Part shown: positions 42,291-49,783 of the stretch, in pieces
Layout of the letters: each line of letters begins with the position of its first letter
How positions within the stretch are numbered: position 1 is the first letter of the stretch
DNA from: Oceaniglobus trochenteri
GTDB lineage: Bacteria; Pseudomonadota; Alphaproteobacteria; Rhodobacterales; Rhodobacteraceae
Assembly (NCBI RefSeq): GCF_020529025.1
Contig: NZ_JACNMM010000009.1
Coordinates: 62,001 to 126,000 of the forward strand
Direction: 5' to 3'
DNA: 64,000 bases
Made by a program: the position numbers and the translations under genes
The notes under the pieces: generated by a model
Seen by the model: only the letters and a program-made list of their open reading frames with translations
The model's database searches: none
What the model was told of the DNA's origin: nothing

Positions 42291-42751
42291 GATACCGGGC
42301 GTTCCATGGTGATGGAGGTCGGGCGCGCAAAGCCCGGGTGCGTGGTGCGCGCGGTTTCGACGAAACCCAGCGCGGCGAAGGTGGCGTGATTTTCCACAAG
42401 CTCGACCCGCGTTTGCAGGCGCAGGCGCGAAAAACCGTTGTCGCGGGCGTGGCGGACCATCGCCTCGATCAACTGCCGGGCCAGACCGCTGCGGCGGGCC
42501 GCGGGGGCGACGGCGATCTTGCCCAGATAGAGGGCGTCCTGTTGCGGCGATGCGATGAGCGCGCCGAGGGGTGGCGTTCCGATCACCCAGAGCGCGCCTT
42601 CAGCTGCATGGGCCGACAACCGCGCACGGGTAAGATCCTGGATCGACGAGGGCGGATCGATCCGGCCCTGCATCGGGGCGAATGCGGCCTGGACCAATGC
42701 CAGGGTGGCGTCGAGGGCCGGATCGTCGGGGGCCATCCGGCGCGGTGTCAT
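42287..42751 (-). CDS. GNAT-family N-acetyltransferase in the cobN operon
   Basis: 154 residues. LYLGKIAVAPAARRSGLARQ is the acetyl-CoA-binding motif A and LVENHATFAALGFVETARTT is motif B. The substrate is unknown. Its ATG overlaps the cobN stop by four bases, so it is the last gene of cobW-GNAT-cobN-GNAT. Confidence 0.88.
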   Translation of the reverse strand: MTPRRMAPDDPALDATLALVQAAFAPMQGRIDPPSSIQDLTRARLSAHAAEGALWVIGTPPLGALIASPQQDALYLGKIAVAPAARRSGLARQLIEAMVRHARDNGFSRLRLQTRVELVENHATFAALGFVETARTTHPGFARPTSITMERPVS

Positions 42752-45700
42752 TGGCGCAGCCTGTCGATCAGGGCGGGGGCCGAGTTTGATTTCGGCGTCC
42801 AGAGGCCGCGTTCCATCGCCTCGTTCAGGCGTTCGGCAATCTCGCGCAGGGCGGGGGCGTTGTGCTCGGCCAGGAAGGTGCGGGTCTCGTCGTCTTCCAG
42901 AAAGGCGGCATGGACCAGGTCGAAATGGTGTGATTTCACCGCGCCGGTGGTGGCGGCGAAGGCGAACATGTAATCCACCGTCGCGGCGATTTCGAACGCA
43001 CCTTTGTAGCCGTGGCGTTTCACCCCGTCGATCCACTTGGGATTCACCACGCGCGAGCGCATGACCCGCCCGATTTCATCCTCCAGCGTGCGGATCACCG
43101 GCCGTTCGGGGCGGGAATGGTCGTTGTGATAGATCGGGCGCTGGCGTCCCTGCAGGGTTTGCACCGCCGCCGCGGCACCGCCTTCGAACTGGTAGTAGTC
43201 GTCGGAATCCAGCAGGTCGTGTTCGCGGTTGTCCTGGTTCTGGACGATCGCCTCGGCCTGGGTCAGGCGGGCTTCGAAGGCTCTTCGGTCCTGGCGTCCC
43301 TCATCGCCCTGGCCATAGGCGTAGCTGCCCCAGGCCAGGTAGGCGTCGGCAAGGTCGGCGGTGTTGCCCCAGAGCTTTTCGTCGATCATGGCCTGCAGGC
43401 CTGCACCATAGGCACCGGGTTTGGAGCCGAAGACGCGGGAGGTGCTGTTTTCGGATCGCGCGCGGTGGGCGGCGGGGTTGATCCCTTCGGGTTCGTCGAG
43501 GGCCATGACGGCGCGGGCGGCGCTGTCGACCAGGTCGATCAGTTGCGGGAAGGCGTCGCGGAAGAATCCCGAGATGCGCAGGGTGACATCGACCCGGGGG
43601 CGGGCGAGGGTTTCGGCGGGCAGAACCTCGAATCCGGTGACGCGCCGGTTGGCGGCATCCCAGGTGGGTTTTACCCCCATGAGCGCAAGGGCCTGGGCGA
43701 TGTCATCACCCCCCGTGCGCATGTTGGCCGTCCCCCAGGCGGTGAGCAGCAGGCTGCGCGGCCAGTCGCCGTGATCCTGAAGGTGCTTTTCGATCAGCAG
43801 GTTGGCCGATTTCCATCCCAGCGCCCAGGCGGTGGGGGTGGGCACGGCGCGGCTGTCGACGCTGAAGAAGTTGCGCCCTGTGGGCAGGGTATCGAGCCGG
43901 CCGCGGGTGGGGGCGCCCGAGGGGCCGGGGGGAATGGCGCGGCCTTCCAGTGCGCGCATTAGGGCCGCGCCTTCGGCGGGGCCGCAGCGGGTGACGGTAT
44001 GGGTGATCGTTTCCAGTTCCGCCAGTACGGCGTCTGTGGCGGGGCCGGGGGAAGGTGCGCGGCTGTCGCGGTGCCGGGATCGCTCGGACCGATGGCGCGA
44101 TTCCGGCAACCCCAGCTCACCGTCCCAGAGGTTTTGCGCCAGAAGCTCCAGACGTTCGACAGTGTCACCGGTATTGCGCCAGGGATCGGTGGAGAGGGCC
44201 AGCACCTCGGGGCGGGGGCCGGTCCAGGGGGCGGCCATGTCGCAATCCAGCGGATCGAAACCGAGGGCAAGGTCATCGGCCATGGCGCGCAGCAGCGAGG
44301 CGTTCTTTCCCTTGCCATCTGCGCGCGGGATGCGGGCCAGGGCGATGGCAAGGTCGCGCAGCAGGGGGCCTTCGGGCGACTGGCCAAAGACGTGCAGCCC
44401 GTCACGGATCTGCGCCTCTTTCAACTCGCAAAGATAGGCGTCGAGCTTTGCCAGGTCGCTGTCGGCGTCGCCGGTGAACTGCGCGTCCTGATCGAGCCCC
44501 GAGGTTGCCGTCAGCGACAGGATTTCGCGGCGCAGGTGGGTGATGCGGCGGGGATCGACGCCCGCGGCTTCGTAATATTCATCGACCAGCGCTTCGAGAT
44601 CGCGCAGAGGCCCATAGGTTTCGGCGCGGGTCAGGGGCGGGGTCAGGTGATCGACGATCACCGCCTGGGCGCGGCGCTTGGCCTGGGTGCCTTCGCCGGG
44701 GTCGTTGACGATGAAGGGATAGATATGGGGCACGGGGCCAAGTGCTGCCTCGGGGAAACATTCATCGGACAGCGCAAGGGATTTGCCCGGCAGCCATTCG
44801 AGGTTGCCATGCTTGCCCATGTGAACCAGCGCATGGGCGCCCCAGTGCTCGCGCAGCCAGATGTAGAAGGCGAGATAGTTGTGGGGCGGGACGAGATCGG
44901 GGGAATGGTAGGTTTCCGTCGGGTCGATGTTGTAGCCGCGGGCCGGTTGCAGGGCGACGACGGCATTGCCGAAGCGGTGGATGCTGAGCTTGAAACCTGC
45001 GCCCGTGGCTGGCCGACCCTCCGGGGGGGATATTTCAGGACCAAAGATGGGGGCGAGAAAGGGGTCGTCCTCGGGCGGGCCCCAGCGGGATTCGACCTGG
45101 TCGCGCAGGGCGAGGGGGAGCTTTGCGTAATGGTCGCGGTAGGTGGCCAGGGGCAGGGTTTCGCCGCCCTCCCTCTCGGCGCGGTCGGTGAGCCAGTTGG
45201 TGGGCCCGGCGAGCAGGTGCTGCATCAGCGCGTCGCTGTCGGGCGGGGTGTTTTCGACGCCATAGCCCCGGGCGGCCAGCAGCGAGAGGACATGGACCGT
45301 CGCCGCCGGCGTGTCGAGGCCGACGCCATTGGCGAGGCGTCCGTCCTTGTTGGGATAGTTGGCGAGGATCAGTGCGACCTTGCGGTCAGCAATTGCGGTG
45401 GTGCGCAGGTTGGCCCAGTTCCTGGCCAGGTGTGCGACGAAATCGATCCGTTCACCGTTGGCGCGGTAGGTGGCGATGGGGCATTGGGTGGATTCGTCGA
45501 AATAGGCCTCGCCCTTGAACGAGATGGCGCGCGACAGGATGCGGCCGTCGACCTCGGGGAGGGCGACGTTCATGGCGATGTCGCGCCCCGAAAGGCCGGT
45601 GGTGCCTTTGGCCCAGGCGTCTTCGGTGCCCGAGGCCAGGACGACCTGGAAGACCGGCGCCCCATTGGCCGAGGTCATGGCCAGCGGATTGGCCGTCTGC

Positions 45701-46539
45701 CCGTCGCCCTGGTGGGGCGAGCCGGTGGCGAAGGCGGTGGTGTTCAGGATCACCTGGGGCGCGGTTTCGGTGAACAGATGGTCGAGCGTGGCCGCCGAGA
45801 CGGGATCCTTCAGCGATGCAACGAAGATGGGCAGCGGGTTCATCCCGGCGCGCAGCAACGCGCGGGTAAGGCGGTTGATGGGGTGCAGCCCGGCTCCCTG
45901 CACCAAGGCGCGGTAGAAGACGATGGGCACGGTGGGTGCGCCGTCGCGCCAGTGGTTTCGGATGTCGTCCAGCGATGTCGGCCCGCTGCCGGGCCAATAG
46001 GCCCCGGCCCGCAGCAGGGGCGCCGCGGCGGGAATGTCCTTGCGGGTGGCGGGCGCGTCGAGCATGGCGCGACCATAGCGCAGCAAGTTGGCGGCATTGG
46101 CCGGGCCGCCTTCGACGAAATAGGACCAGAGCGCGTCGTAATCCTCATCGCTGACCGTGGAAAGGGCGCGGATCTCGGCGTCGGGCTTGTCGTCGCCGGG
46201 CAGGGCGGCGAAGGGCACGCCGGCGGCGTGCAGCCGGGCGGCATATTGGGCAAAGCCGTATTTCCAGTATCCCGCGCCCCCCAGAAGCCGGGCGATCACC
46301 AGCCGCGATTTCGTCGCGCAGTCATCAAGATGCAGGTCCACCGACATCGGGTGCACCAGGTGGGTGAGGTTGGCCAGGCGCAGGCCGGGCGGATCGGGCA
46401 GTTCGGCGCGCGCCTCGGAGAGGGCGGCCAGTTCGGTATCGGCGGCGGATATCACCACGATGTCGGCGGGGGTCTGGCCCAGATCGACGGGTTCGGTGCC
46501 GTCGTCGACGGTGCCGGGGGTGGCGGCAAGAAGATGCAT
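42748..46539 (-). CDS. cobN: Cobaltochelatase subunit CobN
   Basis: 1263-residue large subunit of the ATP-dependent CobNST chelatase that inserts Co2+ into hydrogenobyrinic acid a,c-diamide in aerobic cobalamin synthesis. Conserved stretches: YWKYGFAQYAARLHAAGVPF, VALILANYPNKDGRLANGVG, LQPARGYNIDPTETYHSPDL, HWGAHALVHMGKHGNLEWLP, NFFSVDSRAVPTPTAWALGW and RVFGSKPGAYGAGLQAMIDE. Residues 497-508 are encoded by the dispersed repeat (45018-45050), and an Arg/Ser-rich stretch lies near 809-826. cobS and cobT are not in the window. Starts 10 bp after a GNAT gene. Confidence 0.97.
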   Translation of the reverse strand: MHLLAATPGTVDDGTEPVDLGQTPADIVVISAADTELAALSEARAELPDPPGLRLANLTHLVHPMSVDLHLDDCATKSRLVIARLLGGAGYWKYGFAQYAARLHAAGVPFAALPGDDKPDAEIRALSTVSDEDYDALWSYFVEGGPANAANLLRYGRAMLDAPATRKDIPAAAPLLRAGAYWPGSGPTSLDDIRNHWRDGAPTVPIVFYRALVQGAGLHPINRLTRALLRAGMNPLPIFVASLKDPVSAATLDHLFTETAPQVILNTTAFATGSPHQGDGQTANPLAMTSANGAPVFQVVLASGTEDAWAKGTTGLSGRDIAMNVALPEVDGRILSRAISFKGEAYFDESTQCPIATYRANGERIDFVAHLARNWANLRTTAIADRKVALILANYPNKDGRLANGVGLDTPAATVHVLSLLAARGYGVENTPPDSDALMQHLLAGPTNWLTDRAEREGGETLPLATYRDHYAKLPLALRDQVESRWGPPEDDPFLAPIFGPEISPPEGRPATGAGFKLSIHRFGNAVVALQPARGYNIDPTETYHSPDLVPPHNYLAFYIWLREHWGAHALVHMGKHGNLEWLPGKSLALSDECFPEAALGPVPHIYPFIVNDPGEGTQAKRRAQAVIVDHLTPPLTRAETYGPLRDLEALVDEYYEAAGVDPRRITHLRREILSLTATSGLDQDAQFTGDADSDLAKLDAYLCELKEAQIRDGLHVFGQSPEGPLLRDLAIALARIPRADGKGKNASLLRAMADDLALGFDPLDCDMAAPWTGPRPEVLALSTDPWRNTGDTVERLELLAQNLWDGELGLPESRHRSERSRHRDSRAPSPGPATDAVLAELETITHTVTRCGPAEGAALMRALEGRAIPPGPSGAPTRGRLDTLPTGRNFFSVDSRAVPTPTAWALGWKSANLLIEKHLQDHGDWPRSLLLTAWGTANMRTGGDDIAQALALMGVKPTWDAANRRVTGFEVLPAETLARPRVDVTLRISGFFRDAFPQLIDLVDSAARAVMALDEPEGINPAAHRARSENSTSRVFGSKPGAYGAGLQAMIDEKLWGNTADLADAYLAWGSYAYGQGDEGRQDRRAFEARLTQAEAIVQNQDNREHDLLDSDDYYQFEGGAAAAVQTLQGRQRPIYHNDHSRPERPVIRTLEDEIGRVMRSRVVNPKWIDGVKRHGYKGAFEIAATVDYMFAFAATTGAVKSHHFDLVHAAFLEDDETRTFLAEHNAPALREIAERLNEAMERGLWTPKSNSAPALIDRLRQ
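45018..45050. repeat. 33-bp dispersed repeat inside cobN
   Basis: CCTCCGGGGGGGATATTTCA, continuing GGACCAAAGATGG, aligns without gaps to the 33-bp element at 704-736 (about two thirds of bases identical, including CCTCCGG and TATTTC). It reads through in frame in cobN, encoding PIFGPEISPPEG. Confidence 0.6.
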
Positions 46540-46549
46540 GGCGGGCCTT

Positions 46550-47005
46550 TCAGTTCAGCGGTTTTTCCATGAAAACGCTGGTCTTGTTGGCGGTGTAATC
46601 GCCGAAGGGGCCACGGGGCGCGAAGCCGTGGCGCGCGTAGAGACGGTGTGCGGCCAGCAGGGAGTTGCCGGTTTCCAGCCGCAGCAGGGGCAGACCCAGC
46701 GCGCGGGCGTGGTCCTCGATCTGGCGCAGCAGGGCATCGGCCACGCCGCGCCCACGGGCGGCTTCGGCGGTGAACATGGATTTCACCTCGCCGTAGCCCT
46801 CCATCTGCGCCAGCGCCCCGGTGCCCAGGGTTTCGCTGCCCTCGCGGGCGATGAAAAAGGCGATATGGGGCGCCTTCAGCGCGTCGAGCGAGAGATAGTG
46901 GTTCTCCTCGGGGGGGAACGACGCCTCCATCAGCGCGTGGCTGGCGCGGAGAAGGGCGGCGGCGCCGGGCGCCGTGGGGTCGCCCGGTTCGACGATGAGG
47001 GTCAC
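46550..47005 (-). CDS. GNAT-family N-acetyltransferase between cobW and cobN
   Basis: 151 residues. VKSMFTAEAARGRGVADALL is motif A (RGRGVA pattern), and LETGNSLLAAHRLYARHGFA is motif B. The substrate is unknown. Its ATG overlaps the cobW stop by four bases and cobN starts 10 bp after it, placing it in the cobalamin operon. Confidence 0.9.
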   Translation of the reverse strand: MTLIVEPGDPTAPGAAALLRASHALMEASFPPEENHYLSLDALKAPHIAFFIAREGSETLGTGALAQMEGYGEVKSMFTAEAARGRGVADALLRQIEDHARALGLPLLRLETGNSLLAAHRLYARHGFAPRGPFGDYTANKTSVFMEKPLN

Positions 47006-48066
47006 GCCAGCGCCTTTTCGATGGCCGCGCGGTCCAGCCCGGCCTGACCGATCACCACAAGGCGGGTTTCGCGGGTTTCGTTCGCCGCGATGGGGCGGTC
47101 GAAATAGGTGTCGATGCGGGGGCCGACCGCCTGAAGCGTCAGGCGCATGGGTTTGCCCTGAACGGCGGCAAAACCCTTGAGCCGCAGGATGTCATGGGCC
47201 TTGATCGTGTCGACGACACGGGCCGAGAAGGCCGCCGGATCGGTCAGTTCGGGCAGGTTGAGGACGAAGGATTCGAATTCGTCGTGGCCGTGTTCATGCT
47301 CGTGGTCGTGATCTTCGCCATCCTCGTCGTCGTGGTGATGGTGGTGGTGCACCTCGTGGCGTTGATCGAGCGAGGATTCCGCGGCGGCGTTCTGGCCCAG
47401 CAGTACCCCGACGGGCAGGGCGCCCATGGTGGCGGTCACCACCTGCACGCCGTCGCGGCTATCGGATTTCAGGCGGGCGGCCAGGGCAGCGGCCGCGTCG
47501 GCGCCCAGAAGATCGGCCTTGTTCACCACGATCATGTCGGCGCAGGCGATCTGATCCTCGAAGAGTTCGGACAGCGGCGTTTCGTGATCAAGGTTTTCAT
47601 CCATGGCGCGCTGGGCGTCCACGGCGGCGACGTTGTGGGCAAACTGGCCCAGGCTGACCGCCTTGCCATCGACCACCGTCACCACGCCGTCAACCGTGAC
47701 GCGGGTGGAAATGCCGGGCCAGTTGAAGGCGCGCACCAGGGGCTGGGGCAGGGCAAGGCCGCTGGTTTCGATCACGATGTGGTCGGGCGGATTGGGCCGG
47801 TCCAGCAGCTTTTCCATGGTGGGGATGAAATCCTCGGCCACGGTGCAGCAGATGCAGCCGTTGGACAGTTCCATCACGTCGTCGTCGGTGCAGGTTTCAT
47901 CGCCGCAGCCCTTCAGGATGTCGCCATCCACGCCGAGGTCTCCGAATTCGTTGATGATGAGGGCGATGCGACGGCCTTCGGCGTTCTGCAGCATGTGGCG
48001 GATCAGCGTCGTCTTGCCGGAACCGAGAAAACCGGTGACGACGGTGGCGGGGATCTTTGCGGGCAT
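47002..48066 (-). CDS. cobW: CobW G3E-family GTPase
   Basis: 354-residue metal-chaperone GTPase of the G3E family thought to deliver cobalt for CobN. The Walker A is GFLGSGKTTLIRHML (about 12-26); the metal-binding CxCC is in NGCICCTVAEDF; LIINEFGDLGVD and VIETSGLALPQPL are conserved. Residues about 235-270 are very His/Asp/Glu rich (HEVHHHHHHDDEDGEDHDHE), a likely metal store. The C-terminal CobW_C domain ends the protein. First gene of the cobN operon; divergent from a DUF1636 gene. Confidence 0.96.
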   Translation of the reverse strand: MPAKIPATVVTGFLGSGKTTLIRHMLQNAEGRRIALIINEFGDLGVDGDILKGCGDETCTDDDVMELSNGCICCTVAEDFIPTMEKLLDRPNPPDHIVIETSGLALPQPLVRAFNWPGISTRVTVDGVVTVVDGKAVSLGQFAHNVAAVDAQRAMDENLDHETPLSELFEDQIACADMIVVNKADLLGADAAAALAARLKSDSRDGVQVVTATMGALPVGVLLGQNAAAESSLDQRHEVHHHHHHDDEDGEDHDHEHEHGHDEFESFVLNLPELTDPAAFSARVVDTIKAHDILRLKGFAAVQGKPMRLTLQAVGPRIDTYFDRPIAANETRETRLVVIGQAGLDRAAIEKALA

Positions 48067-48122
48067 GGTCTATCCTGTTTGCGGGGCTTGATCGACGGGC
48101 GGGCCTGGCATAGGCGCGGGCG

Positions 48123-48443
48123 ATGAGCCATGAGATTTTGATATGTCGGTCCTGTCAGGCCGGAGGGCGGGCGCTGGGTGCGGCCCTGATCGACGCGCTT
48201 GGGGTGCCGGGGGGGTACGCCCTGCGGCAGGTCGATTGCATGACGATGTGCGGCGAACCGGTCAGCCTGGCGTTTCGGTCGCCGGGCAAGGCGACATACC
48301 TGTTTTCCGGGGTGAATGCCGGCGATTGCGCCGACATCCACGGGTTTGCCGAACTGTACGCGCAGGCCCCCGATGGATGGATCGAGGATGCACGCCGCGC
48401 GGGGCGGCTGCGCCTGTGCCTCAAGGGCCGGGTGCCTGCGTGA
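48123..48443 (+). CDS. DUF1636 family protein, copy 1
   Basis: 106 residues. ILICRSCQAGGRALGAALID at the start and VDCMTMCGEPVSLAFRSPGK give a Cys-x2-Cys plus Cys-x3-Cys set in a thioredoxin-like-ferredoxin layout. The family is described only as predicted metal-binding. It is divergent from cobW (56 bp) and convergent with cbtA, so a role in cobalt or corrin chemistry is suggested. A second member is at 58134-58505. Confidence 0.82.
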   Translation: MSHEILICRSCQAGGRALGAALIDALGVPGGYALRQVDCMTMCGEPVSLAFRSPGKATYLFSGVNAGDCADIHGFAELYAQAPDGWIEDARRAGRLRLCLKGRVPA

Positions 48444-48447
48444 TCGC

Positions 48448-49149
48448 TCATGCGGTGGCCGCGTCGCCCTCTTCGGCAAGGCGGCTGTGGAAGAACCCGG
48501 CCAGATAGCCCAGGATCGTCCAACCGACAGCCGCCGCGCCAAGGCTGCGGGTGGCGAAAAGGGCCGACAGTTCGGGCGGGGCGATGCCGAAATAGGTGTC
48601 CAGCACCGGCGCGCCCACCAGGTGCGGCACGGCGATCAGCACGGCCCCCGCCAACGGCAGCAACGAGTTGCCGAAGGCGATCAGCGCGATTCCCGCGCCG
48701 CTGGCCAGGATCGTTCCGGCCCACCATATCTGACGCGGCACGACTTCGGCCGCGATGGTGCCGGGCAGTTCGGGCGGCAGTCCGAAGGCCGGCGCCAACT
48801 GCACCGCCAGGAAACCGCACAGCCCCCAGACCAGCCCCGAACGCGGGGTGATCGGATGGCCGCGCAGCGCCGCCAGCGACATCCCCGCCAGCAGCAGGAA
48901 GGCGAACCCGGTGTAGGAGACAAAGTTGAACGCCACGGTCATGCCATGGCGCGCCCAGTCGGTTCCAAGGGGCGGCGTCTGTGACAGGCTCTGGGTGCTG
49001 CCCTCGACGGCGAAATGCACCCGCGCCCCGGTTTCATACAATTCCCCCTCAAGAAGCAGGGGAATCACGAACTGGAACTGGAAAAGCGCGGCGCACAGCC
49101 CCGCTCCCAGCCCAGCGAAGACCGCGCTGGTCAGTACTGTCCTGAACAT
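48448..49149 (-). CDS. cbtA: Predicted cobalt transporter subunit CbtA
   Basis: 233 residues with five hydrophobic segments (for example SAVFAGLGAGLCAALFQFQF, YTGFAFLLLAGMSLAALRGH, LVWGLCGFLAVQLAPAFGLP, ILASGAGIALIAFGNSLLPL). The pattern matches the predicted cobalt transporter family CbtA, which is always paired with cbtB and controlled by cobalamin riboswitches. It is 15 bp after cbtB on the same message. Transport of Co2+ is predicted, not shown. Confidence 0.9.
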   Translation of the reverse strand: MFRTVLTSAVFAGLGAGLCAALFQFQFVIPLLLEGELYETGARVHFAVEGSTQSLSQTPPLGTDWARHGMTVAFNFVSYTGFAFLLLAGMSLAALRGHPITPRSGLVWGLCGFLAVQLAPAFGLPPELPGTIAAEVVPRQIWWAGTILASGAGIALIAFGNSLLPLAGAVLIAVPHLVGAPVLDTYFGIAPPELSALFATRSLGAAAVGWTILGYLAGFFHSRLAEEGDAATA

Positions 49150-49164
49150 GATTTCAGCCCTGGC

Positions 49165-49338
49165 TCAGTGGCAGGGAAAGGCCATGGCGTGGCGCTGATC
49201 GTGGGCGGCATCATGCATGATGCTGGCCTGGGCAAGCCCCGAGGCACCGATCAGAAGGACGCCGGCGATCACCGCGAAGACAATCGCGGCGGGGCTGGTC
49301 GACTGGACGCGCGGCAGGGTCTGGGTCTGTGTGGTCAT
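49165..49338 (-). CDS. cbtB: Predicted cobalt transporter subunit CbtB
   Basis: 57-residue one-helix membrane protein: a polar N-terminus (MTTQTQTLPRVQSTSPAAIV), one transmembrane segment (FAVIAGVLLIGASGLA) and a C-terminus with five histidines (SIMHDAAHDQRHAMAFPCH), the metal-binding signature of CbtB. AAGGAGA at 49347-49353 gives an 8-base spacer. It lies directly downstream of the cobalamin riboswitch and upstream of cbtA. Confidence 0.92.
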   Translation of the reverse strand: MTTQTQTLPRVQSTSPAAIVFAVIAGVLLIGASGLAQASIMHDAAHDQRHAMAFPCH

Positions 49339-49390
49339 ATGCGTGTTCTCCTTGGCCCGTCACACCCGACGGGAGGGTTTCATCGACGCA

Positions 49391-49577
49391 TGGCCGGTCT
49401 CCTGGCTGGCGGGTCGTCACTTGCGCTGGCCTTCCCGGATCGCTCCAGTGGCATTCTCAGCGCAGGCTCGCCGCGGACAGTCGCGGGGGCGGCTGTGGTG
49501 GCGGGCCCCGAATTGGGTCACCCGTTCCACATTCCCGATTATGCCCTCCGTGTGGGTCACGGGATCAGGGCACCATG
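49391..49577 (-). promoter_or_regulatory. Cobalamin riboswitch controlling cbtB-cbtA
   Basis: Read on the minus strand, the leader has GGTGCC, GGGAATGTGGAACGGGTGA, CGCCCCCGCGACTGT, GCCACTGG, GGGAAGGC and the B12 box AGCCAGGAGACCGGC (49393-49407) in the order and spacing of cobalamin riboswitches. A CCCGTC/GACGGG hairpin at 49356-49373 then stands just ahead of the cbtB ribosome site and could be the expression platform. Adenosylcobalamin would lower cobalt uptake. Confidence 0.93.
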
Positions 49578-49783
49578 CCGCCCCATTTGGCGCGCCCGTG
49601 TGGCCCGGGTCAAGGCCGATTGCGACATGGCATCGCCCGGGCCCGCCACGCCCCGCCGCCAGGGCGCAGCCGACGGCGCGATATCTGGTGGAGAACCCGG
49701 GCGCCCTTGCGACATGCTGCGCGGCGCGTTGACTCTGGGGGGCGTTGGTTCAGGATGCGCGGGCCGATTCGAGAGGTTACTTC
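49578..49783 (+). other. Upstream region of smc
   Basis: Beyond the riboswitch's 5' end, about 200 bp separate it from smc. I see no gene. A TTGACT at 49729 could be a -35 element for smc but lacks a good partner. Together with the riboswitch this fills the 49339-49783 gap. Confidence 0.4.

Noticed and set aside
43999-46572. An 857-codon open frame on the plus strand opposite cobN
   Set aside because: Antisense shadow of cobN. Its product is Gly/Val-rich with no recognisable domain, and it has no ribosome site.
48067-48122. Cobalamin riboswitch ahead of cobW
   Set aside because: The 56-bp gap is too short and lacks the B12 box.
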